Shown piece after piece: positions 8,278-17,327 of a stretch of 24,983 nt of DNA. Source of the DNA: an uncultured Eubacteriales bacterium (GTDB lineage Bacteria > Bacillota > Clostridia > Peptostreptococcales > Anaerovoracaceae). Position numbers and translations under genes: made by a program. The stretch covers positions 1 to 24,983 of the forward strand of contig URWB01000020.1 in the NCBI GenBank assembly GCA_900551415.1, in the 5' to 3' direction. The notes beneath the pieces were generated by a model. That model did not search any database, was not told the DNA's origin, and was given only the letters and a program-made list of their open reading frames with translations. Numbering within the stretch: the stretch's first letter is position 1; every line of letters begins with the position of its first letter.

Positions 8278-9150
8278 CTAATATTTTTTTCTGCCGCGGA
8301 TTTCCTCAATGTTCGCGGCGTAGGATTCATAACGCTGTTTCGGGATTTCGCCGTTTTTTACCGCTTCCCGCACCGCGCAGTCCGGCTCTGTTATGTGACG
8401 GCAGTTATCATAATGGCACTGACCCTCATAACGCTCGATTTCCGGATAGTAGAGCCGCAAATTATCCTCTCCCGCTTCCATAATCTCAAACGAAGTGAAG
8501 CCGGGCGTATCGAACACCTTGCCGCCGCCCTCGACCTCGAACAGTTCCACATGGCGGGTCGTATGCCTGCCGCGTTTGGTCTTTTCACTGATGGCGCCGG
8601 TCTGCATATTGGCATGCGGAATCATCGCGTTGAGCATCGTCGATTTTCCGACGCCGGAAGGTCCCGCCAACGCAGCGGTTTTCCCCGCGATGATCGCCTC
8701 CAGCTGTTCCATGCCTTCTCCGGTCCTGCCGCTCACGCATAGAACCGGATAGACGGCCTCGTAAGCGGTCTTCAGCGCCGCAAGCTCTGCCTCCGGCGCG
8801 GCGTCACACTTGTTGACGCAGAGCACCGCTTCAACATTATGCATTTCCGCCATCACCAGAAACTTATCGATCAGCGCGAAATTCGGTTTCGGTCGTGTCG
8901 CCGCGCATACGATCAGAAAGATGTCCACATTGACGATCGGCGGGCGGATAAACTGATTTTTTCGCGGCAAAATCTCATTGATTACGCCTTGGTCCGCGTC
9001 CGCATCAAGGATGTCGAGATCTACAAAGTCCCCGACAGCAAGCGTCGTACCGTCTTTTCGAAAGATACCCCTGCCCTTCGCCTCGATCAGACCGGCCTCT
9101 GTCTGCACATAGTAGAAGCCGCCGATTCCTTTCATAATCTGTCCTGTCAT
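8278..9150 (-). CDS. rsgA: Small ribosomal subunit biogenesis GTPase RsgA
   Basis: RsgA (also YloQ/CpgA; 290 residues) is a circularly permuted GTPase that checks late 30S subunit maturation. Domains in order are an N-terminal OB-fold (about 1-75), the permuted G domain and a C-terminal zinc finger. Motifs appear in permuted order: G4 NKCD (113-116), G1 GPSGVGKST (163-171), G2 in TKRGRHTTRH (191-200), G3 DTPGF (214-218). The zinc ligands are C245, C250, H252 and C258. The gene lies 15 bases after prkC and is probably co-transcribed with it. In B. subtilis CpgA is a reported PrkC substrate, which fits the neighbourhood (established knowledge, not shown here). Confidence 0.96.
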   Translation of the reverse strand: MTGQIMKGIGGFYYVQTEAGLIEAKGRGIFRKDGTTLAVGDFVDLDILDADADQGVINEILPRKNQFIRPPIVNVDIFLIVCAATRPKPNFALIDKFLVMAEMHNVEAVLCVNKCDAAPEAELAALKTAYEAVYPVLCVSGRTGEGMEQLEAIIAGKTAALAGPSGVGKSTMLNAMIPHANMQTGAISEKTKRGRHTTRHVELFEVEGGGKVFDTPGFTSFEIMEAGEDNLRLYYPEIERYEGQCHYDNCRHITEPDCAVREAVKNGEIPKQRYESYAANIEEIRGRKKY

Positions 9151-9165
9151 AAGCTCCGTTTTCCT

Positions 9166-10980
9166 TTATGCTTCGTCATCAGTTGCCGGATCCTCGTCAT
9201 CGTCAACGACGTCCGTTCCGTTTCCGCTTCCGGCAGGCTGCTCGCCCTTGCTGACCTTATACTGTACCTCGGTTCCCTTTTCCAGCTCTGTGCCCTCCGG
9301 ATACTGCTGCCAAAAGACCAGGTTCTGCGCGATTTCCGTCGTTTCCTCAAAGACCGGTACCGCAGCCGCAAGCCCGGCGTTCGCAAGCAGCGCATTGGCC
9401 TCATCCGGCGTCCTTCCTATAATATTCGGCATCTTGACCATTTCCTTGCCCTTGCCGTTGCTGACCTCGACCTCAATCATCGTGCCGTCCGGCGCGGACT
9501 GACCCGCTTCGATCGACTGCCAGATGATCGTATTCTTCGGCTTGCTGTCGGTCACCTCTCTGACCAGAGAAATGCCAAAACCCAAGGCTTCTAATTCCGT
9601 TCTGGCTTCCTCAAGATCCTTACCGACGACCTTCGGCATCACGCCATCCTTCTTGCCCTTACTGATATTGACGATGATCGTCTTGCCCTCGCTGACCTCG
9701 GAATCTGCTGTCGGCTCCTGCGTGGTAATCAATCCGGCTTCCTGATCCGCACTGTAAAACTCTTCGCCCTTCTCGACCTTCAGCCCCAGCTCCGCAGCCT
9801 CCTGCTGCGCTTCCTCCAGGGTTTTGCCTGCAAAATCAGGCACCACAATCGGTTTCGCGCCGCCGCCGAACCAGTCGAATACGACGCCCATAACCACGAT
9901 TGCCGCAATCAGAAGGACAATACCGCCTCCGATGAGAAACGCGGTCGTTGCCTTTTTTGCCTTTTCTTCTGTCTGATCCGACTGACGCGTTTCGTTTGCG
10001 TCCGTACTCTGCGATTGTCGCTCCGGCAGCTCAGGGTGTGCGGTTTCCTGACCGCCATGGCCGCGCTTCGTCTGCTTCTCCCTGCGTGCGGGCTGCGCTG
10101 CGGCTGCTTCCTCCTTATCGTCCAGATCAGTCACAAAGGCTTTTTGGCCCATGACCTTGGTGATAAACTCGATATTATCCAAATCTTCTATCATTTCGTC
10201 CGCGGTGCGGTAACGATTGGATTGATACTTCTCGGTCGCTTTCATGATGATCTTTTCCAGCTGTGGCGGAATTCCCGGCACCTGCGCCGTCACCGACGGC
10301 ATCGGCTCATTGATGTGCATCAGCGCGATGGTAATCGGATTGTCCCCGTCAAACGGCACCTTACCGGTCAGCATCTCGTAGAGAACAATGCCCAGAGAAT
10401 AGATGTCCGAGCGTTCGTCCACATAAGCGCCGCGCGCCTGCTCCGGTGAAAAATAATGTACGGAGCCCATAACCTTATTGTTGCCGCCGATAATAGTGGA
10501 CGCGCTGACCGCCTTCGCGATACCAAAATCCGCCAGCTTCGCCACACCCGTATTGGTGATCAGGATATTGTGCGGCTTGATGTCCCTATGTATGATCTGA
10601 TTCTTGTGTGCCAGACTGAGCGCCGAAGCGACCTGACGCGTAATGCTGATCGCTTCCTTGTAATCCAGCCGGCCTTTTTCCTCAATATACTGGCTGAGCG
10701 TCTTGCCCTCCACCAGTTCCATGACGATGAAATGGATATTGCCCTCTTTCCCCACGTCATAGACACTCACGATATTCGGGTGTGTCAAAGCAGCCGCTGC
10801 CTGTGACTCCCGCTTGAAATTCTCGATAAACTGCTCGTCCTTGGTAAACTCCGGACGTAAAATTTTGATGGCTACATAGCGATTGAGCAGCCTGCATCTT
10901 GCCTTATAGACGATGGCCATGCCGCCCTCGCCGATTTTTTCGATCAGTTCATACCTGCCGGCCAATAATCTAGTGCTCAT
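9166..10980 (-). CDS. prkC: Membrane Ser/Thr kinase with three PASTA domains (PrkC/Stk)
   Basis: This is a Hanks-type kinase of 604 residues that senses muropeptides or lipid II and phosphorylates cell-wall, translation and division proteins. The cytoplasmic kinase domain (about 10-270) has the glycine loop GEGGMA, catalytic lysine K39, HRDIKPHN (131-138, catalytic D133), DFG (151-153) and an activation segment with Ser/Thr residues ending in SPE. A variable charged linker (about 290-345) precedes one transmembrane helix (346-368). Three extracellular PASTA repeats follow (about 376-441, 445-508, 514-578) and a very acidic tail (DDDEDPATDDEA). The gene overlaps stp by 11 bases and starts inside its last codons, with GAGGAGGATATCT before ATG. 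Kinase and phosphatase are thus made together. Three PASTA repeats are common in Firmicutes. Confidence 0.97.
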   Translation of the reverse strand: MSTRLLAGRYELIEKIGEGGMAIVYKARCRLLNRYVAIKILRPEFTKDEQFIENFKRESQAAAALTHPNIVSVYDVGKEGNIHFIVMELVEGKTLSQYIEEKGRLDYKEAISITRQVASALSLAHKNQIIHRDIKPHNILITNTGVAKLADFGIAKAVSASTIIGGNNKVMGSVHYFSPEQARGAYVDERSDIYSLGIVLYEMLTGKVPFDGDNPITIALMHINEPMPSVTAQVPGIPPQLEKIIMKATEKYQSNRYRTADEMIEDLDNIEFITKVMGQKAFVTDLDDKEEAAAAQPARREKQTKRGHGGQETAHPELPERQSQSTDANETRQSDQTEEKAKKATTAFLIGGGIVLLIAAIVVMGVVFDWFGGGAKPIVVPDFAGKTLEEAQQEAAELGLKVEKGEEFYSADQEAGLITTQEPTADSEVSEGKTIIVNISKGKKDGVMPKVVGKDLEEARTELEALGFGISLVREVTDSKPKNTIIWQSIEAGQSAPDGTMIEVEVSNGKGKEMVKMPNIIGRTPDEANALLANAGLAAAVPVFEETTEIAQNLVFWQQYPEGTELEKGTEVQYKVSKGEQPAGSGNGTDVVDDDEDPATDDEA

Positions 10981-11719
10981 AGATATCCTCCTCTGTTACC
11001 TTCAGACTGATGACGGTGATATTATCATGCCCGCCGTTTCGATTCGCTCTTTGAATAAGCTCCGCGCAAACCTCCGACATGGAGGCATTCTGCTCCAAAA
11101 CCTCGATCATCTCCCTGTCGCCGACCTCGTCATAAAGTCCGTCCGTACAGATGAGAAACCGATCATCCTTTTGGATCTCCACCTGGAAAAAATCCGGTTC
11201 CACCGTTCGTTCCGCGCCGAGTGCTTTCGTGATGACATTCTTGCGGTCGTCCAGCTCCGCTTGCTCCGGCGAAAGGATTCCCGCCTTGACTAAGGTGTTC
11301 ACATAGGTGTGATCCTCTGTCAGCTGCGCTAACCGTCCATCGCGATACAGGTAAGCCCGGCTGTCGCCGACATTGGTGATGTAAGCCTTGCCTCCGGCCG
11401 CATAGACGATGACGACGGTGGTCGCCATCCCGCTGTTTTCTTCATAAGTATGAGAAAGCTCATAAATCTTTCGGTTTGCCGCGTCCAGACAGCCCTGCAG
11501 ATAATTGACAATCGCGTACTTATTCTCCTTCTCCGCGATCGGATGCGAAACGATGTAATTTGCGATCTCGCTGACCGCGGTTCTGCTGGCGATTTCGCCC
11601 GCGTTGCCCCCTCCGACGCCGTCGGCTACCACATAGACCTTGTCCGGCAGCAGTACAAAGCACGCATCTTCGTTGTTGTTCCTCATCAGCCCTTTATCGG
11701 ACTTGAACCCAACCTGCAT
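10970..11719 (-). CDS. stp: PP2C-family Ser/Thr phosphatase Stp/PrpC
   Basis: This metal-dependent phosphatase of 249 residues removes phosphates placed by the PrkC kinase. PP2C motifs are complete: RNNNEDA (13-19, D18), VADGVGG (31-37, metal ligand D33), GDSRAYL (118-124, D119), CTDGLYD (191-197, D193) and GGHDNITVI (229-237, D232). There are no transmembrane segments, so the protein is cytoplasmic. The start ATG has AAAGGAGCATAT before it. The gene is 21 bases after rsmB; in B. subtilis rlmN lies between the two, but here it is absent. Overlap with prkC by 11 bases supports coupled expression. Confidence 0.96.
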   Translation of the reverse strand: MQVGFKSDKGLMRNNNEDACFVLLPDKVYVVADGVGGGNAGEIASRTAVSEIANYIVSHPIAEKENKYAIVNYLQGCLDAANRKIYELSHTYEENSGMATTVVIVYAAGGKAYITNVGDSRAYLYRDGRLAQLTEDHTYVNTLVKAGILSPEQAELDDRKNVITKALGAERTVEPDFFQVEIQKDDRFLICTDGLYDEVGDREMIEVLEQNASMSEVCAELIQRANRNGGHDNITVISLKVTEEDIYEH

Positions 11720-11740
11720 ATATGCTCCTTTCCGGGATTT

Positions 11741-13024
11741 CTATCCCTGTTTCGCCCTTCTCATTTTGCAGTAATACAGCCCGTCCATGCCCATTTGCGG
11801 CAGGAACTGCTGCTCTTCGATTTTGGTAAATTCCTCATGCGCCGAAAGAAACGCCGCCGTCTGCATTTCATTCTCCGCGGGGTGAATGGTGCAGGTGCTG
11901 TACACAAGCGTGCCTCCCGGCTTCACATAAGCGGCTGCCGCCGCCAGAATCTGTTTTTGTATTTCAACGAGCACAGACAGCTCGTCGATTTGCTTGTATT
12001 TAATCTCCGGTTTCCTCCGAAAAACGCCAAGTCCCGAACATGGTACATCCGCCAGTACACAATCAGCGCGTCCGACGCAGTCATCGAGGCATTCCCGACT
12101 GTCACGGCAAAGAACCCGCATGATGGAAACGCCCTCGCTTCGCGCGCGCGCCTCGATCAGCGCCAGCTTATGTTCGTACAAGTCCATCGCCAGGACCTCT
12201 CCTCGATTTTCCATCTGCTCCGCCATGGCAAGCGTTTTACCGCCCGGCGCCGCGCAGACATCGATCACTGTTTCTCCCGGCTTCGCGCCCACCGCGTCCG
12301 CGACCAAAATTGAGGCCTCATCCTGCACCGAAAAACAGCCGCGCAGGTAAGCCTCTGTCGCGAGAAGACCGCTGCCGCGCACAAGCAGGGCACGCGCCGC
12401 ATGCGGCGCGCGCGTGACAGTAAAACCCGCGCGTTGCAGCTCCTGCGTGAGCTGCGGTACGGTCGTCCGCAGAGGATTCACGCGCACACACAGCGCCGGC
12501 GTTTGATTGGATGCCGCCAAAAGCTGTTCGGTCTGCGCTTCGCCATAAGCCGCCAGCCACAGGCGGACAACCCAGGGCGTGGTCGAATAAGCAACGGACA
12601 AGTGCGTGACAAGATCTGCCGCGCGTTCCGGCAGCTGCAGCTTCCTGCCGCCGCGGATAAAATTACGCAGGACCGCGTTGATGAAGTTTTCTCTGCCGCG
12701 CGCGTATTTTTTTGCAAGCTGCACCGTCTCGCTGACCGCGGCGTATTCCGGTACCGCGTCCATAAATGTAAGCTGATACAGTCCCATGCGCAGCAGGGTT
12801 AAATCCTGTTTTTTTAGTTTTTTGCTCCCGCTTTTAACCAGTTTGTCCAGCTGATAGTCCAAAAGCAGCTGATATTTCAGCACGCCGTAGACCAGCTCGC
12901 GGACAAAGGCCGGATTCTGTGGTTGGTTTTCCTTAATTCGGCGATTCAGCGCAAGATTCGAGAATGCTTCATTTTTTTCCACATCCAGAAGCACCGCGAA
13001 AGCTGTTTTTCTGTCAATGTCCAT
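11741..13024 (-). CDS. rsmB: 16S rRNA (cytosine-5-)-methyltransferase RsmB
   Basis: RsmB (Sun/Fmu, 427 residues) uses S-adenosylmethionine to methylate C967 (E. coli numbering) of 16S rRNA. The N-terminal NusB-like RNA-binding domain (about 1-135) is followed by a linker and a Rossmann methyltransferase domain. The SAM site is DVCAAPGGKT (255-264). The two cysteines typical of RNA m5C methyltransferases are present: C329 in DVPCSGLG and the catalytic nucleophile C378 in YSTCTIHPAENE. Length is normal (about 430-445). The start ATG shares one base with the yugP stop codon (TGATG), a classic translational coupling arrangement. Confidence 0.95.
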   Translation of the reverse strand: MDIDRKTAFAVLLDVEKNEAFSNLALNRRIKENQPQNPAFVRELVYGVLKYQLLLDYQLDKLVKSGSKKLKKQDLTLLRMGLYQLTFMDAVPEYAAVSETVQLAKKYARGRENFINAVLRNFIRGGRKLQLPERAADLVTHLSVAYSTTPWVVRLWLAAYGEAQTEQLLAASNQTPALCVRVNPLRTTVPQLTQELQRAGFTVTRAPHAARALLVRGSGLLATEAYLRGCFSVQDEASILVADAVGAKPGETVIDVCAAPGGKTLAMAEQMENRGEVLAMDLYEHKLALIEARARSEGVSIMRVLCRDSRECLDDCVGRADCVLADVPCSGLGVFRRKPEIKYKQIDELSVLVEIQKQILAAAAAYVKPGGTLVYSTCTIHPAENEMQTAAFLSAHEEFTKIEEQQFLPQMGMDGLYYCKMRRAKQG

Positions 13025-13725
13025 CAGTCTCTGTTTCCTCTTATCGCGAGCAGACGCAGCAGGTTGGCGATCGCGGTCGCCAGCGCCGCCACATAAGTCA
13101 TTGCCGCGGCGCGAAGCACCTTTTTGGCACCCGGAAGCTCCATGTCATCAACAATGCCCAACTCCTCCATCTGCTGCAGCGCGCGTCGGCTGGCATTAAA
13201 TTCGACAGGCAGTGTTACCGCGTGAAAAAGGATGACCGCGAGCATCGCGATAACCGCGATGTTGAACAGTGTGTCACCGATATAGCTGCCGTTGCCGAGC
13301 AGAATGATGCCGATAATCGCGAGCGGCCAGCACAAGTTGGAAGCCAGATTGACGACCGGAACAATGCCGTTTCGAATTTTAAGCGGCACGTAGTTCTGCG
13401 CGTGCTGCAGCGCGTGTCCGGCCTCGTGACAGGCTACGCTGACAGCGGCAATGGAATTGACATTGCAGACGGTCTCTGACAGACGCAGCACCCTGCCTCT
13501 GGGATCGTAATGATCGGTCAGACTGCCGCGTACGGTTTCAATCTGCACATCCCGAAGCCCGTTCGCATCCAAAACCATGCGCGCCGCCTGCGCGCCGGTC
13601 AGATTGCGGTCATTTCGAACCTTAGAGTACCTTTTAAAATTGGAGCTGACCTTTGCCTGCGCGTAGAATGTAAATAAAATCGCAGGAATCAGCAGATAAT
13701 AGCTTGTGTAATAACCCCACCACAT
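13024..13725 (-). CDS. yugP: YugP-type zinc metallopeptidase (membrane)
   Basis: This is a predicted membrane-bound zinc metallopeptidase of the YugP family, 233 residues. The zincin motif HEAGH lies at residues 100-104, with E175 in LPVEFNASRRA as likely third ligand. A hydrophobic N-terminus (about 8-22) and two hydrophobic segments in the middle (about 125-145 and 153-172) anchor it in the membrane; a fourth hydrophobic stretch is near the C-terminus (about 205-226). Its substrate is unknown. A gene of this family between fmt and rsmB is common in Clostridia, consistent with the neighbourhood seen here. The ribosome binding site is CGGAGGTACATCAA before ATG. Confidence 0.9.
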   Translation of the reverse strand: MWWGYYTSYYLLIPAILFTFYAQAKVSSNFKRYSKVRNDRNLTGAQAARMVLDANGLRDVQIETVRGSLTDHYDPRGRVLRLSETVCNVNSIAAVSVACHEAGHALQHAQNYVPLKIRNGIVPVVNLASNLCWPLAIIGIILLGNGSYIGDTLFNIAVIAMLAVILFHAVTLPVEFNASRRALQQMEELGIVDDMELPGAKKVLRAAAMTYVAALATAIANLLRLLAIRGNRD

Positions 13726-13757
13726 TTGATGTACCTCCGTATCTGTTTTTCTCTGTT

Positions 13758-14687
13758 CTATGACAGAATTGTCCCCTTTTCTATCTTATTGCCTCTCAGA
13801 TAGTCGCCGACACGCGTCCGCTTCTTGCCCGGCACCTGGATCTCAGTCACCAAAAGCACGCGGCCGCCGCAGCTGACGCGAAGACCCGCGTCCGAAGCCT
13901 CTAATACCGTCCCCGGTATCGCGTCGGTTTTTTCGGGCAGTGCTTCTGCCGCCCAAAATTTCATTGTTTTGCCATTTCCCTCGCAGAACGCGCCCGGCCA
14001 CGGATCAAAACCGCGGATCAGTCGTTCGATTTCTTCCGGTGTTTTGCTAAAGTCGATATGTCCGTCCTGCTTGCGGATCATCCCCGCGTAACTGGCCCTG
14101 CTGTCATCCTGCGGCTCCGGCGTGATTGTGCCTGCTGCAAGACGCGGAAGTGTCTCGACCAGGAGCTTCGCGCCCGCCTCCGCCAGCGCGTCGTGCAGCT
14201 CGCCGCCATTCATTCTGCCGATCGGCAGGCTGACTCTGGCAAGCATATCGCCGGTATCCAGCCCTTCTCCCATCTGCATGATCGTCACACCGGTCTCGGT
14301 TTCTCCGGTCACGATGGCCTGTTGAATCGGCGAAGCGCCGCGCAGCTTCGGCAGGAGAGAAGCGTGAACATTGATACAGCCGAACTTCGGCAGGTCCAAG
14401 ACTTCCTTCGGCAGGATCTGTCCGTAAGCGGCCACCACGCAGACGTCCGGCTGCCAGTTCGCAAGTGTTTGTAAAAACGTCGTGTTTCCACGCACCTTCT
14501 CCGGCTGTAAAACCGGGATCCCATGCGCGAGCGCAAGTTCCTTCACCGGTGTGAATTGTATTTTTTTTCCGCGGTCTTTTGCCTTGTCCGGCTGGGTGGC
14601 AACTCCGCAGATCTCGTGCCCCGCGTCAAGGAGCGCCTGCAGGATTACCGCCGCGAAGTCCGGCGTCCCCATAAAAACAATTTTCAT
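13758..14687 (-). CDS. fmt: Methionyl-tRNA formyltransferase
   Basis: Fmt formylates the methionine of initiator tRNA with 10-formyltetrahydrofolate. From the ATG at 14687 it has 309 residues, close to the usual 310-315. The catalytic triad is visible: N106 and H108 in CINVHASLLPKLRG (with the SLLP folate-binding motif at 110-113) and D144 in GEGLDTGDM. The start MKIVFMGTPDFA is the canonical one and has AGAGGTAGCAGACGAT before it; an in-frame ATG 24 bases upstream overlaps that site. It follows def by 33 bases, the usual pairing of formylation and deformylation genes. Confidence 0.96.
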   Translation of the reverse strand: MKIVFMGTPDFAAVILQALLDAGHEICGVATQPDKAKDRGKKIQFTPVKELALAHGIPVLQPEKVRGNTTFLQTLANWQPDVCVVAAYGQILPKEVLDLPKFGCINVHASLLPKLRGASPIQQAIVTGETETGVTIMQMGEGLDTGDMLARVSLPIGRMNGGELHDALAEAGAKLLVETLPRLAAGTITPEPQDDSRASYAGMIRKQDGHIDFSKTPEEIERLIRGFDPWPGAFCEGNGKTMKFWAAEALPEKTDAIPGTVLEASDAGLRVSCGGRVLLVTEIQVPGKKRTRVGDYLRGNKIEKGTILS

Positions 14688-14720
14688 ATCGTCTGCTACC
14701 TCTTTCCTCATTCTCAGCTT

Positions 14721-15206
14721 TTACGCTTCGTCTTCGTCAGTTTCCTCGCTCTCCGCCGGGCGGATATGCGTCGCCTTGTCAGTATACAGCACACCCTCCA
14801 GATGGTCGTATTCATGGCACATCACGCGCGCGTCGAAATCATCAAACTCATAAATTTGCTTGTTTCCGTTGAGATCCATCGCCTCAAGCTTTATATGCGA
14901 CGGCCGTTCTACGGTTCCAATCAGACCCGGCACGCTCAGGCATCCTTCGTCGCCGCTTTGACTTCCGCTCTCTTCCAAGATTACCGGGTTGATCATAAAA
15001 TACACGCGTTCCTCTTCCGGTTCAGCCACAAACATGCGGCGCATGATGCCGACCTGCGGCGCCGCGATACCGACACCCGATTCACTTCTCATGGTTTCCA
15101 GCATGTCCTGCATCGTCTCGCGAATGCGGTCTGTGACCTCGGTAACCTCTCTGCAGTGCTTTCTTAAAATATCATCGCCTTCTGTTACGATTTTTCTGAT
15201 TGCCAT
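14721..15206 (-). CDS. def: Peptide deformylase
   Basis: Def removes the formyl group from the N-terminal methionine of new proteins. It has 161 residues from the ATG at 15206 (MAIRKIV), chosen because GGAGGGAATT lies directly before it; the in-frame ATG at 15218 would overlap this site. All three motifs are present: GVGIAAPQVG (44-53), EGCLSVPG (87-94, metal ligand C89) and HEYDHLEG (131-138, ligands H131 and H135, catalytic E132). The third motif has HExxH preceded by Cys instead of the common Gln-Glu version. The acidic C-terminal tail (about 150-161) is longer than in type I enzymes of E. coli. Confidence 0.96.
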   Translation of the reverse strand: MAIRKIVTEGDDILRKHCREVTEVTDRIRETMQDMLETMRSESGVGIAAPQVGIMRRMFVAEPEEERVYFMINPVILEESGSQSGDEGCLSVPGLIGTVERPSHIKLEAMDLNGNKQIYEFDDFDARVMCHEYDHLEGVLYTDKATHIRPAESEETDEDEA

Positions 15207-15268
15207 AATTCCCTCCATTTGGTCTCTTTGACCTGATTTTTTTCTTCTCCGCGCAGGTGCGATCCCGC

Positions 15269-17284
15269 CTAAAAAATACTGTACGGATTGACATCTATAT
15301 TCATACTGCAGGCCGTCTTGTCCTCCAGCAAGATCTGTCCGAAATGATCCAGATCATACACATATTCGTTGCGCTTGCCGCGCGGACAGCGTATGATAAG
15401 GTAATGCCGAAAGCTGTCCTTGCCCTTAAAACTTGCGGACACCTTCGGTGAAAGGACGCGGCGCGCCTGTCCGCTGCCAAGCACGCGCTCCATATAGGCT
15501 TTGCAGCGCAGCGCGGTATCCAGTGCCAGCTGCTCATCCTCCGCTGTAAAGTTTACCATGATGATATCCCCGAACGGCGGATATTCCATCAGCGAGCGCA
15601 GGGCACTTTCCTCTTGAAAAAAGCTGTCGTAATCATGCCGCGTCGCGCAGCGAAAAACAAAATTGTCCGGTTCGTAGGTCTGCACGACCACCAGTCCGCG
15701 TTCCTCTCCGCGTCCGGCTCTGCCCGCGACCTGCGTGATCAGCTGAAAGGTTCTCTCGCTCGAACGGTAGTCCGGAATGTTCAGACTGACATCCGCCGCG
15801 ATCACGCCGACCAGCCCCACATTGTGAAAATCCAGTCCCTTGGCGACAAGCTGCGTGCCGATGAGAATATCGGTTTTTCCCTGTGAAAATCTGCGCAGAA
15901 TGGCGTCCAGATCCTTACGCTGCTTCACCGCGTCAAGATCCAGTCTGTCCAAAGCTGCCTTCGGAAACAACGCCGCGGCCGCCTCCTCAACCTGCTCGGT
16001 ACCGATACCGAAATGCTTCAGATAACGGCTGCCGCAGACCGGACAGGTTTCCGGCAGCGGAAACTGTCTGCCGCAGTAATGGCAGATCATCGCGTGCTCC
16101 TTTTTGTGATAGACCAGGGAAAGGTCGCATTCCGGGCATTTCATCACCGCGCCGCAGGCGCGGCAGGATACAAAATTGGAATACCCGCGTCGATTCTGAA
16201 AGAGAATGACCTGCTGTCCCTTTTTCAGAGTTTCCTCGATGGCGGTATAAAGCCTGCGGCTAAAAATATTCGTATTGCCCGCGCGCAGTTCTTCCCGCAT
16301 ATCGACAATTTCAACCCTGGGCAGCGGATTGCGGTTATATCGCTGCTTTAGAGTGAGCAGCTGATAAATTCCTTCCTTCGCGCGCTCGTAGGAAACGACC
16401 GACGGTGTGGCGCTGCCCAGAAGCAATACGCCGCCTGTCGTCTGCAGGCGCTTGGCCGCAACCTCTACGGTATCATATTTGGGCGTCATATCCGACTTGT
16501 AGGTCGCTTCATGCTCCTCATCCATGATGATGAGACCGATATTCTCCGCCGGCGCAAATACGCCCATGCGCGCGCCAATCACGATGCGCGCGCGCCCGCT
16601 GCGGATGCGATGCCACTCGTCGTATCGTTCCCGCGGCGTCAGCTTGCTGTGCATGACAGCGAGTCTGTCCTTGCCGAAGCGGCCGATAAAATGCTCCATG
16701 ATCTGATTCGTCAGCGCGATCTCCGGCACCAGCATGATCGCGGTTTTGTCCAGCTTCAGACATTTGTCGATCGCTTCCATGTAAACTTCCGTCTTGCCGC
16801 TGGCTGTCACGCCATGCAGCAAAAAGATTTCATGTCTTGATGCCGCGATCGCTTCATTGATGCGCTCGACAGAGGCCGTCTGCTCCTCGGTCAGCGCCGC
16901 CGGACGTTCATCTCTGCCCGGCAGGTCTTTATAAGGTTCCTTTGCCTTACCCTCTCTCGGAGGTTTTCCCTTGACACAGAAACAGCTGATCGCGTCCGAA
17001 TAGGTAATGGCGTAGCGCTGCTTCATCCACGCGGCTGTTTTCATCATTTCCCGATTGAGAGAGCCGGCAGCGTCAACACCTTCGATTTCCTTTATTTTTT
17101 GCTCCGGGCAGCTGATATGTTCCGGAAACGCAAAGACAAAACCCGCTTTCGTCTTGTCTCCCCTGCCGAACGGAACCCAGACCTTATCGCCGATCCGAAG
17201 TTCTGTTTCATCCGGCGCGCGATAGGTAAAAAAACTGTCCGTATGTCTGCTTTTGTTTTCTACAACTACATCCAGATATTTCAT
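15269..17284 (-). CDS. priA: Primosomal protein N' (PriA helicase), short form
   Basis: PriA reloads the replisome at stalled forks as a 3'-5' superfamily 2 helicase. The 671-residue protein has an N-terminal 3' DNA-end-binding domain (about 1-70), a short middle region, and the helicase lobes. Walker A is GVTASGKTEVY (158-168, K164), Walker B is MDEEHEA (254-260). Eight zinc-binding cysteines are at 374, 377, 383, 386, 401, 404, 414 and 417, and motif VI is QVAGRAGRG (518-526). The E. coli Walker A lysine is K230, so about 66 residues are missing before the helicase core; the winged-helix region (about 75-130) is clearly shortened. The helicase motifs are intact, so it looks functional. The binding site AAAGGA lies rather far from the ATG. 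Confidence 0.95.
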   Translation of the reverse strand: MKYLDVVVENKSRHTDSFFTYRAPDETELRIGDKVWVPFGRGDKTKAGFVFAFPEHISCPEQKIKEIEGVDAAGSLNREMMKTAAWMKQRYAITYSDAISCFCVKGKPPREGKAKEPYKDLPGRDERPAALTEEQTASVERINEAIAASRHEIFLLHGVTASGKTEVYMEAIDKCLKLDKTAIMLVPEIALTNQIMEHFIGRFGKDRLAVMHSKLTPRERYDEWHRIRSGRARIVIGARMGVFAPAENIGLIIMDEEHEATYKSDMTPKYDTVEVAAKRLQTTGGVLLLGSATPSVVSYERAKEGIYQLLTLKQRYNRNPLPRVEIVDMREELRAGNTNIFSRRLYTAIEETLKKGQQVILFQNRRGYSNFVSCRACGAVMKCPECDLSLVYHKKEHAMICHYCGRQFPLPETCPVCGSRYLKHFGIGTEQVEEAAAALFPKAALDRLDLDAVKQRKDLDAILRRFSQGKTDILIGTQLVAKGLDFHNVGLVGVIAADVSLNIPDYRSSERTFQLITQVAGRAGRGEERGLVVVQTYEPDNFVFRCATRHDYDSFFQEESALRSLMEYPPFGDIIMVNFTAEDEQLALDTALRCKAYMERVLGSGQARRVLSPKVSASFKGKDSFRHYLIIRCPRGKRNEYVYDLDHFGQILLEDKTACSMNIDVNPYSIF

Positions 17285-17327
17285 GCGCGCCTGCCCGTTC
17301 CTTTGCTCGATAGCTTCATTTCATATT

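Noticed and set aside
15219..15268. Small hairpin GGTC/GACC followed by a T-run between def and priA
   Set aside because: It points to the plus strand, where no gene ends, and the stem has only four pairs.
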